A stretch of 7,360 nucleotides of DNA from the NCBI GenBank assembly GCA_026395275.1, contig JAPLZA010000076.1, forward strand, positions 1-7,360, read 5' to 3'. The position numbers and the translations under genes are program-made. This document shows positions 1-6,022 of this stretch, one piece after another; position 1 is the first letter of the stretch; every line of letters starts with the position of its first letter. This DNA is from Candidatus Staskawiczbacteria bacterium. GTDB taxonomy: Bacteria > Patescibacteriota > Minisyncoccia > Minisyncoccales > Staskawiczbacteraceae. The notes under the pieces were generated by a model. It was not told the DNA's origin. It saw nothing but the letters and a program-made list of their open reading frames with translations, and did not search any database.

Positions 1-380
1 CTTGTTTTTTTAAGTTGGCTTTTTTGAGCCTGTAAAACAGGTCCTTGGTCTATTTTTTTTATTTTGGTTCTTTGTATGGGTTTAAAAGGATATAAAGATT
101 CTTTTTTTTGCCACGTGTAATCTTTACCTCCCATTGAAAAACCGATAGAACCTAAAATCACATTTAATATTGGTTCTCCGCTTATTTTGCCAAAAGCGAG
201 TATTAAAAAAAAAAAAAAAATTACAAAGGCTAGCGGATAGAAGAGAAATTTAGGAATTGTGAAATATAATATAAAGCAAAATACGCCTGCTCCTACAAGA
301 TAAAAAAATTGTCTGAATGATAAAAAGGGCGCAATTTTGCTTTCTTGTTCAATAAATTGTGGTATGGGATATTGTTCCAT
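1..380 (-). CDS. PrgI-family type IV secretion membrane protein, C-terminus beyond the window
   Basis: This is an open frame on the minus strand from an ATG at 380-378 to the window edge, giving 126 complete codons without a stop. The N-terminus reads MEQYPIPQFIEQESKIAPFL, the amphipathic opening I associate with PrgI-family proteins. Two hydrophobic segments follow (about residues 24-42 and 45-64), then a glycine-rich stretch and a KDYTW motif near residues 86-90, where the conserved family core ends. The remaining visible residues are a basic, Gln/Lys-rich tail. PrgI proteins are small inner-membrane components of conjugation or type IV secretion systems, usually encoded next to a VirB4-like ATPase; here that gene would lie beyond the left edge. 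No Shine-Dalgarno is visible, but a strong promoter lies just upstream, which supports the start. The gene points away from the glycan cluster and probably belongs to a separate operon. A run of 16 A/T pairs inside it stays in frame. The family call is from memory of the motif, not a search. Confidence 0.82.
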   Translation of the reverse strand, partial: MEQYPIPQFIEQESKIAPFLSFRQFFYLVGAGVFCFILYFTIPKFLFYPLAFVIFFFFLILAFGKISGEPILNVILGSIGFSMGGKDYTWQKKESLYPFKPIQRTKIKKIDQGPVLQAQKSQLKKT

Positions 381-403
381 GTTTTTATGGTTTATGTTAA
401 TCT

Positions 404-433
404 ATTATATCACGTATAAAAAAGCACAGGCAA
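404..433 (-). promoter_or_regulatory. Promoter of the PrgI-family gene (extended -10)
   Basis: Read on the minus strand, a perfect TATAAT lies at 409-404, preceded by TG one base away (TGATATAAT), which makes an extended -10. Eighteen bases upstream is TTGCCT at 433-428, matching the first three positions of the -35 consensus. Transcription would begin near 397, giving a leader of about 17 bases before the ATG at 380. The site lies in the divergent gap and overlaps the N-terminal extension that would exist if the plus-strand glycosyltransferase began upstream of 511. For the plus-strand cluster I see only a weak candidate: TATAAA at 415-420, with a poor TTTATG 18 bases upstream. Confidence 0.6.
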
Positions 434-510
434 CAATAGTTTTCAACACATTAAACCAAAAAACAAAGTCGCCTTTTAAAAGGTTTTCTGGTAGGATAAA
501 ATATAAGCTA

Positions 511-1659
511 ATGAACAAATTAAAGAAAAAAAACAGACCAGACGTCAGTATAATTTTACCCTGCAGAAATGAAGAGCAGGCTCTGCCTTTTTGTTTAAAT
601 AAAATAAAAGAGGTTATTAAAAAAAACAATTTGTCGGCCGAAATAATAGTTTCTGACTCTTCGACAGATAAAAGCCCGGAAATTGCAAAAAAAGAAAAGG
701 TTATTTTATTAAAACACGACAGAGAAGGTTATGGCGCAGCTTATTTAGAGGCGTTTAAAATAGCAAAAGGTAAGTATATTTTTATGGCAGATGCTGACGC
801 CAGTTATGACTTTGAAGAGATTTCTAATTTTATAAAGCAATTAAAAAAGGGCTATGATATGGTAATTGGAGATCGTTTTTCAGGTAAAATGCATCAAGAT
901 GCAATGACTTTTTCCCACAAATATATAGGCAACCCAATACTTTCTTTTATATTAAGATTATTTTTTAAAAATAAGATAAATGATTCCCAGTGTGGCATGA
1001 GGGCTATAAAAAAATCAGCTGTAGAAAAATTAAATTTGCAGACCACAGGCATGGAGTTTGCGTCAGAAATGATAATTAAGGCGCTGAAAAATAATCTTAA
1101 AATTAAAGAGTTAACCATAGATTATTATCCGCGTATAGGTAGTTCGAAAATAAGGTCTTTTAGCGACGCATGGAAGCACATACGATTTATGCTTTTGTAT
1201 TCTCCGTTGTTTTTATTTTTTATACCAGGTTTAATATTCTTTGTTTTTGGCATTTTTATGATAGTTTGGCTTTACTATTGCTCTCCGCAAATATTCGGGG
1301 TAAAATTGTTTTACCATCCGATGTTTTTTTCTTCCGGGCTGATTATAATAGGATACCAGCTTATAACGTTTAGCGCCTTCGCAAAGATATATTCAATAAC
1401 CCACCTTAAAGAGCACAACGAAAAGATAGAAAAAATGTTTAAATATATAACAATAGAAAGGGCAAGTATTTTAGGTCTTATGGTTTCATTGGTTGGAGTA
1501 GTCATTTATTTTTTAATCTTTGCTAAGTGGATTAACAGCAGTTTTGGTTCATTAAATGAAATTAAAAATTCCATTGTTGCGTTAACATTTATAGTTTTAG
1601 GAGTACAGACAATATTCTCCTCGTTTATGTTTAGCATATTGGGAATAAAAGAAAAATAA
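511..1659 (+). CDS. Membrane-anchored GT2 glycosyltransferase, polyprenyl-phosphate sugar synthase type
   Basis: The protein has 382 residues from the chosen ATG. A cytosolic GT-A domain opens with VSIILPCRNEE (12-22). It carries the metal-binding DAD in FMADADASYD (91-100), an acceptor-loop DRFSG (121-125) and a QCGMRA motif (160-165) typical of the DPM1/polyprenyl-phosphate mannose or glucose synthase branch of GT2. About four membrane spans follow (roughly 231-256, 271-294, 318-341 and 354-378). Such enzymes move a sugar from a nucleotide donor to a polyprenyl phosphate, making a lipid-linked donor for membrane glycosyltransferases. The frame is open back to 337 with in-frame ATGs at 364, 379 and 394, but those starts overlap the PrgI gene or its promoter. 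Starting at 511 gives the usual short lead into the GT domain. TAGGA lies 14 bases upstream, which is a poor ribosome-binding site, so the start is uncertain. The gene leads the five-gene cluster, 4 bases before the next start. The sugar is unknown. Confidence 0.82.
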   Translation: MNKLKKKNRPDVSIILPCRNEEQALPFCLNKIKEVIKKNNLSAEIIVSDSSTDKSPEIAKKEKVILLKHDREGYGAAYLEAFKIAKGKYIFMADADASYDFEEISNFIKQLKKGYDMVIGDRFSGKMHQDAMTFSHKYIGNPILSFILRLFFKNKINDSQCGMRAIKKSAVEKLNLQTTGMEFASEMIIKALKNNLKIKELTIDYYPRIGSSKIRSFSDAWKHIRFMLLYSPLFLFFIPGLIFFVFGIFMIVWLYYCSPQIFGVKLFYHPMFFSSGLIIIGYQLITFSAFAKIYSITHLKEHNEKIEKMFKYITIERASILGLMVSLVGVVIYFLIFAKWINSSFGSLNEIKNSIVALTFIVLGVQTIFSSFMFSILGIKEK

Positions 1660-1663
1660 AAAC

Positions 1664-2473
1664 ATGTATAAAATATTTTGGTTAACAGGGCTTCCGTGCG
1701 CAGGCAAAACAACAATAGCAAAAGAATTGGCAAAAAATATCCACGCAGAAATTTTAGATGGAGACGATATAAGAAAAATAATTAAAAATACAGATTTTTC
1801 TTTTGAGGGCAGAAGGACCCATATGAATTCTGTGGCAGAGTTTGCTTCTATTTTAAGTAAATACAACCACGTTGTTGTCGCGTTGGTTTCCCCGTTAAAA
1901 GAAGTCAGGGAAGAAATTAAGGAAAGGTACTCAAACTTAACAGAAATTTATGTTTATGCAGACATAGATACCTGCAAGAAAAGAGATGTTAAAGGAATGT
2001 ACAAACTGGCCATGGAAGGCAAAATTAAAAATTTTACAGGAGTAGATGATATTTATGAAGAGCCGGGCACCAGAACAACAGTGGTTGATACAACAAAAAT
2101 GAACCCTCAAGAATGTGTTAAAAAAATACTAGACAAACACTACGTGTCCCAAAAATACTCTTTATTTATTGGGAGGTGGCAACCACTGCACCAGGGGCAT
2201 ATGGCTTTGTTTGATAAGATGCGCCAGGAGGGAAGAAAAATTTTAGTTGGCATAAGAAATACAGGAATAGACGAACAGAATCCGTATTCTGTAGGAGAAA
2301 GGGTTGAAATGATAAAGAAACAGGTTCCGGACGCAGAAGTTGTTATTTTGCCGGATATTGAGGCTGTTTGTTATGGCAGAAAAGTAGGATATGAAATAAA
2401 GGAAATAAAGCTTGGAGAAGATTTAGAAAAAATATCTGCCACAGCTATAAGGGCGCAGGTACAAAAAAATTAG
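1664..2473 (+). CDS. Adenylylsulfate kinase fused to an HxGH nucleotidyltransferase domain
   Basis: The 269-residue protein has two domains. Residues 1-158 form an APS kinase: P-loop GLPCAGKT (9-16), DGDDIR (32-37, usually DGDNVR), FSFEGRRTHM (45-54) where the family has its APS-contacting FS..DR region, and the lid segment KGMYKLAMEGKIKNFTGVDD with YEEP (110-134). This family phosphorylates adenosine phosphosulfate with ATP to give PAPS, the sulfate donor. Residues about 162-269 form a compact HxGH nucleotidyltransferase: GRWQPLHQGH (170-179), NPYSVGER (206-213) and ISATAIR (257-263). This pattern is closest to archaeal-type NMN adenylyltransferases (GRFQPxHxGH, NPFTxGER, ISxTxIR). The order mirrors animal PAPS synthase (kinase, then ATP sulfurylase), but the second domain is about 108 residues and is not a canonical sulfurylase. 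The gene sits between a glycosyltransferase and a sulfotransferase, which fits PAPS supply. The second domain's substrate is unknown; APS synthesis, NAD synthesis and sugar or alcohol activation are all possible. Confidence 0.88.
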   Translation: MYKIFWLTGLPCAGKTTIAKELAKNIHAEILDGDDIRKIIKNTDFSFEGRRTHMNSVAEFASILSKYNHVVVALVSPLKEVREEIKERYSNLTEIYVYADIDTCKKRDVKGMYKLAMEGKIKNFTGVDDIYEEPGTRTTVVDTTKMNPQECVKKILDKHYVSQKYSLFIGRWQPLHQGHMALFDKMRQEGRKILVGIRNTGIDEQNPYSVGERVEMIKKQVPDAEVVILPDIEAVCYGRKVGYEIKEIKLGEDLEKISATAIRAQVQKN

Positions 2474-2478
2474 TCTAA

Positions 2479-3222
2479 ATGGTTATAAGTCACAAATATA
2501 AATATGTGTTTATACAGCTAGATAAAACCGCTTCAACGGCTATAGCTAAAGAGCTGGTTGAAAATTATGCAGGCGAGCCGGTGTTATGGAAGCACGCCAG
2601 GTACGAAGATTTTATGGTAATTGCCACACCAGAAGAAAAGAAGTATTTCATTTTTTCTGGCATAAGAAATCCTTTAGATGTTTCTGTCTCATACTACTAT
2701 TATTGTAAGCGTGAACACATAAATAACAAATTAAATCTCAAAAAATATTTGTTTATTTCTAAAAATAACGCTGATTTTGTAACTTATTTTAAGGCTTTTT
2801 GCACAAAAGGTTTGTATGAGGAATGGAAAGTGAAAAATTTTAAAAAGCTAGATTATATTTATAGATATGAAAATTTACAAAAAGATTTTTCAGAAATATT
2901 AAAAAAAATAGGGGTACCACAAAAAAGGCCTGTTCCTGTGTTTAACAAGACAGAGGGTAAAGAAGAAAATTATGAAAGTTATTATACAAAAGAAATACAA
3001 GGGATAGCCCGAATTATATTTGGAATGTTTATGAAAAAGTGGGGTTATGAATTTCCCAAGGGCTGGAAGGAGGCGAGTTTTAATGAGAAATATTTTATAG
3101 AGCCAATGCTTTATGTAAAATTTTGGTTAGAAAGCATGGCTCATCTAGTTGTTGACCATCCACTAATATATAAAAGATTCTACAGAATAAAAAATACAAA
3201 TGAAAATAGCCATATTTCATAA
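2479..3222 (+). CDS. PAPS-dependent-type sulfotransferase
   Basis: This 247-residue cytosolic protein has the landmarks of the Golgi-type carbohydrate sulfotransferase superfamily. The 5'-phosphosulfate loop is FIQLDKTASTAI (11-22), with Lys16 in the position of the usual KTGGTS lysine. The 3'-phosphate loop is FSGIRNPLDVSVSYY (59-73), with Arg63 and Ser69/Ser71 as the likely phosphate contacts. A later YRYENLQKDF (128-137), Tyr-rich YESYY (165-169) and WGYEF (188-192) complete the family pattern. The reaction expected is transfer of sulfate from PAPS to a hydroxyl or amine of a sugar. The last 55 residues, beyond the usual end, are unexplained; they are aromatic, probably helical, and contain no clear membrane span. 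The gene starts 5 bases after the APS kinase fusion and its last 23 bases overlap the next gene, so supply and use of PAPS are probably coupled. A related partial sulfotransferase is present on the minus strand at the right edge. The acceptor is unknown. Confidence 0.8.
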   Translation: MVISHKYKYVFIQLDKTASTAIAKELVENYAGEPVLWKHARYEDFMVIATPEEKKYFIFSGIRNPLDVSVSYYYYCKREHINNKLNLKKYLFISKNNADFVTYFKAFCTKGLYEEWKVKNFKKLDYIYRYENLQKDFSEILKKIGVPQKRPVPVFNKTEGKEENYESYYTKEIQGIARIIFGMFMKKWGYEFPKGWKEASFNEKYFIEPMLYVKFWLESMAHLVVDHPLIYKRFYRIKNTNENSHIS

Positions 3223-4288
3223 TTTTTTAGATAACATAGGGGGCGCTGAAATAGTCGGGCTTATTTTAGCCAGAGAGTTTAATGCAGATGTTTATACAAC
3301 CAATATAGACGCAGATAAAATAAACAAAATGGGTTTTGGAGATGTTTTACCCAGGATAAAATCAATAGGCAAAATACCGGTAAACGCGCCCTTCAGACAG
3401 CAGTTTGCTTTGTGGAGATTTAGATTTTTAAATCTAAAAAATAAATATGATTTTTATATTATTGACGGGGACTGGGCAATGTCTGGGGCAGTTAATAATA
3501 AGCCGAACTTATGGTATGTGCACTCCCCCATAAGAGAGATATGGGATTTATATGAAAACACAAGACAAAAAACAGTAGTTTGGTATAAGAGGTCGCTATT
3601 TGATGTGTGGGTTTTGTATAATCGTTATTTAAATAAAAAATATTTAAAACAGGTCGATACTATAACCTGTAATTCAGAAAATACAAAGAATAGGGTTAAG
3701 AAGTTTTTAGGGAAAGACGCAACGGTTATAAATCCTCCCACAGACACGTCTAAATTTAAATTTGAAAAATCTGGAGATTATTGGCTTTCAGTGAACAGAT
3801 TAATAGGCCACAAGAGAATTAATTTACAACTTAATGCATTTGCAGAATTGCCAAAAGAAAAATTAGTTATTGTTGGAAGTTATGAACAATCAGTTCATTT
3901 TAAGCAGTATGCAGAGCACTGTAAAAAAATAAAACCAAACAATGTTGAGATAAAAAGCTGGGTTAGTCAAAAAGAATTAGTTAAACTATATGCTAATTGC
4001 AAGGGCTTTATAACAACAAGCCAAGACGAGGATTTTGGTATGAATGTTGTAGAGGCAATGGCTTCAGGTAAGCCCGTAATTGCTCCGAATGAGGGCGGAT
4101 ACAAAGAAACAATTGTTAACAATAAAACAGGAATTTTAATTGATAGCATAGACGGAAATAAAATAATTGAGGTAATAAAAATAATAGGCGCAAATCCAGA
4201 AAAATATAAAAACGCCTGTATTGAACAGGCGAGAAAATTTGATACGCACATTTTTATAGAAAAAATAAAAAAAGAATTAAGGAATTAG
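3200..4288 (+). CDS. GT4-family glycosyltransferase
   Basis: This 362-residue enzyme has a two-domain GT-B fold. The N-terminal domain opens with MKIAIFHNFLDNIGGAE (1-17), whose GGAE loop is usual in GT4 acceptor domains. The C-terminal donor domain has SVNRLIGHKR (197-206), supplying the Arg/Lys that bind the nucleotide diphosphate, LVIVGSY (222-228), and the Glu-x7-Glu motif EDFGMNVVEAM with Glu277 and Glu285, followed by GKPVIAPNEGGYKE. The family transfers sugars from nucleotide-sugar donors with retention of configuration, at the cytosolic face of the membrane during glycan assembly. Length is normal for the family. No signal peptide or membrane span is seen. The ATG lies 23 bases inside the sulfotransferase gene in a different frame, so translation is probably coupled; no Shine-Dalgarno is visible. 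Sugar and acceptor cannot be told from the sequence. Confidence 0.9.
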   Translation: MKIAIFHNFLDNIGGAEIVGLILAREFNADVYTTNIDADKINKMGFGDVLPRIKSIGKIPVNAPFRQQFALWRFRFLNLKNKYDFYIIDGDWAMSGAVNNKPNLWYVHSPIREIWDLYENTRQKTVVWYKRSLFDVWVLYNRYLNKKYLKQVDTITCNSENTKNRVKKFLGKDATVINPPTDTSKFKFEKSGDYWLSVNRLIGHKRINLQLNAFAELPKEKLVIVGSYEQSVHFKQYAEHCKKIKPNNVEIKSWVSQKELVKLYANCKGFITTSQDEDFGMNVVEAMASGKPVIAPNEGGYKETIVNNKTGILIDSIDGNKIIEVIKIIGANPEKYKNACIEQARKFDTHIFIEKIKKELRN

Positions 4289-4294
4289 CTAATA

Positions 4295-5149
4295 ATGAAA
4301 TTTTACACAATTGATCCAAATAAAATTGATTTAAGAATATTTGATGATTTTACCTATTCAAAAAGAAGCCATTTTAGGTTATTAGATAAATATTCATTAG
4401 AGCTTAACAAGAAAAGGATTGATATCGACGACGCTGATTTAAAAAGATATCAAGATTTGCTTGTGTTTTCTTTTATAAAAAATCATATTCCTGTAGGTTC
4501 AAAGATATTAGATATCGGCGGTGGAAATTCTAGGATATTGTCATATTTTAAAAACAAGTATGAATGTTGGAATGTTGATAAATTTGAGGGAAACGGCAGT
4601 GGTCCTACCAAAATTTATAATCCCGGTTATTCTGTAGTGGTTGATTATATTGGTAATTTTAATCACATATTGCCGGATAACTATTTTGATTTTGTTTTTT
4701 CTATATCTACGCTAGAGCACGTGCCGAGAGAAGATGATATTTTATATAAAAAAATAAATGATGATATAAATAGGGTTTTAAAGCCCAAAGGATATTCCTT
4801 ACACTGCATAGACGTTACCAACCGAGGCGGTAAAGTGTGGTCCAATAATATTTTACATTATTTTTTTAAAAACAATCAAACAGTCAATAAGTTTATACCG
4901 TTCGACAAGATGGTTGAGAATTCAGACCTATACTACATGTCTGAAAAAGCTTATTACAAAACTTGGTATAAAAATTCAAAAAAATCTTATGATGATATGG
5001 GTAAACCTTTTTCGTGCAATATCTTGTGGCAAAAACCCTCTGCGTCTTTAACTAAAAGTGATGGACATAATATGGCAAACGAGGATAATTTTTTCAAGTT
5101 GCTAAGAGACAAAATTGAACGACTGAGAAGTATAAATAATAATATCTAG
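4295..5149 (+). CDS. Class I SAM-dependent methyltransferase
   Basis: The protein has 284 residues. The SAM-binding motif I is ILDIGGGNSR (71-80), with an acidic strand-2 region around NVDKFEG (93-99), motif FDFVFSISTLEHV (121-133) and a post-motif NRVLKPKGY (149-157). This is the usual order in Rossmann-fold methyltransferases. An N-terminal stretch of about 60 residues with many charged and aromatic residues, and a C-terminal region after about residue 170, probably bind the substrate and are not recognisable to me. In this setting a sugar or lipid-glycan O-methyltransferase is the reasonable guess, but the family also includes many other acceptors. It is the last gene of the plus-strand cluster, 6 bases after the GT4 stop. 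It is the only gene of the cluster with a plausible Shine-Dalgarno: TAAGGA ends 11 bases before the ATG, inside the end of the preceding gene. Confidence 0.8.
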   Translation: MKFYTIDPNKIDLRIFDDFTYSKRSHFRLLDKYSLELNKKRIDIDDADLKRYQDLLVFSFIKNHIPVGSKILDIGGGNSRILSYFKNKYECWNVDKFEGNGSGPTKIYNPGYSVVVDYIGNFNHILPDNYFDFVFSISTLEHVPREDDILYKKINDDINRVLKPKGYSLHCIDVTNRGGKVWSNNILHYFFKNNQTVNKFIPFDKMVENSDLYYMSEKAYYKTWYKNSKKSYDDMGKPFSCNILWQKPSASLTKSDGHNMANEDNFFKLLRDKIERLRSINNNI

Positions 5150-5166
5150 TCGGTTTTTATTTTTTT
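5120..5166 (+). terminator. Possible weak terminator of the plus-strand cluster
   Basis: CGACT at 5120-5124 can pair with AGTCG at 5148-5152 across a 23-base AT-rich loop. It is followed by GTTTTTATTTTTTT, a U-rich tract in the RNA. The stem begins inside the methyltransferase gene and overlaps its stop codon. The position, just before a convergent gene, suits a terminator, but a 5-pair stem with a long loop is thermodynamically poor. The U-tract is the better part of the evidence. No hairpin was found for the opposite strand in this 33-base gap. Confidence 0.25.
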
Positions 5167-5182
5167 AAAATTTATAAAATTA

Positions 5183-6022
5183 TTAATCGCCAGACCCTTT
5201 ATAGTTCCACGGAAAAGAATATATTTTTTTTTCTACAAGCTTACTTAGTTTGTCTAACAAATAAGAACTGTAATAATAAAAGTAATTTTCCGGCCAGTAT
5301 TTTTTTGAGACATCAATAGACTCTTTATATTGCTCTTTTCTTTTGGCAATAGATTTTGCTGTTTTATGATACCTACTTTTAGATAAAAATTTATCTAAAA
5401 GGTAAAGTTTATATTTTTTATTAATTCTCAAATACCAATCATAATCCATGCAAAACTGGATGCCTGTATTTAAATATCCAATTTCAGATAGCAAGTCTCT
5501 TCTAGCGAATGTGGACGGCTGGGGAATATTGAATTGCCAATAAACAGAGTTCCATCTTTTTATTAATTCTGGCCTATTAAATTCTCTAGATTTAAAGTGT
5601 CTGAAGACTTCACCTTTTTCTTTAATAAATAAATTTTGTCCAAAAACTACTTTTGTATTTTTATTTTTCTCAAAAAAGGTAGAAACCTCTTGTAGGGCCC
5701 CGTTTTCTAGCAGGTCATCTGAGCAGAGCCAATTTATAATTTCTCCCGACGATATTTTGAGCCCTTTGTTTATTGCTTGGCTTTGTCCCCTGTCTTTTTC
5801 TGACAACCATATATATTTTAAGCTTTTGCACCTTGGAATAAATTCGCCCGATTTTATCAGTTGGTCATATTCTTTAATAATATTTATGCTATTGTCTGAC
5901 GACTTTCCATCGATTATAATATATTCTAAATCAAAATCTCCTGTTTGGTTAATGACAGATTTTATTGTCTCTTCAATAAACTCGCCTTGGTTTAAGCTTG
6001 GCGTGATAATTGAGATTTTCAT
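5183..6022 (-). CDS. GT2 glycosyltransferase
   Basis: This 279-residue soluble protein has a GT-A domain of family 2. It begins MKISIITPSLNQGEFIEETI, the nucleotide-sugar-binding strand. It has IIIDGKSSDNS (35-45), SEKDRGQSQAINKG (74-87), and NWLCSDD (97-103), where SDD takes the place of the metal-binding DxD. A probable catalytic-acceptor region follows, IPQPSTFARRDLL (156-168) and FCMDYDWYLRI (190-200), with Asp193/Asp195 as likely base or acceptor-contact residues. The WLCSDD and MDYDWYLR pairing is typical of a GT2 subgroup found in cell-surface polysaccharide and rhamnan-type loci. No membrane span is visible, so it should act at the cytosolic face. Its ATG directly abuts the stop codon of the upstream fusion gene (TAA immediately followed by ATG), so the two are almost certainly co-transcribed and translationally coupled. 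There is no clear Shine-Dalgarno. The sugar is unknown. Confidence 0.88.
   Translation of the reverse strand: MKISIITPSLNQGEFIEETIKSVINQTGDFDLEYIIIDGKSSDNSINIIKEYDQLIKSGEFIPRCKSLKYIWLSEKDRGQSQAINKGLKISSGEIINWLCSDDLLENGALQEVSTFFEKNKNTKVVFGQNLFIKEKGEVFRHFKSREFNRPELIKRWNSVYWQFNIPQPSTFARRDLLSEIGYLNTGIQFCMDYDWYLRINKKYKLYLLDKFLSKSRYHKTAKSIAKRKEQYKESIDVSKKYWPENYFYYYSSYLLDKLSKLVEKKIYSFPWNYKGSGD

Noticed and set aside
205..220. The A16 run could have marked a frameshifted or broken gene at the left edge.
   Set aside because: Translation on both sides of the run gives continuous PrgI-like sequence in a single frame, so the gene is intact as written.
1664..2473. The kinase-nucleotidyltransferase pair recalls the Campylobacter capsule phosphoramidate pathway, where an APS-kinase-like enzyme phosphorylates cytidine diphosphoramidate.
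   Set aside because: That pathway also needs a glutamine kinase and an amidohydrolase, neither of which is visible, and its cytidylyltransferase is not of the HxGH type as far as I know. Adjacent sulfotransferases fit PAPS supply better. It is not fully excluded without the flanking genes.
5150..5182. A bidirectional terminator or small RNA in the convergent gap.
   Set aside because: The gap is only 33 bases and almost pure A/T. I find a weak candidate hairpin for the plus strand only, and nothing GC-containing for the minus strand.
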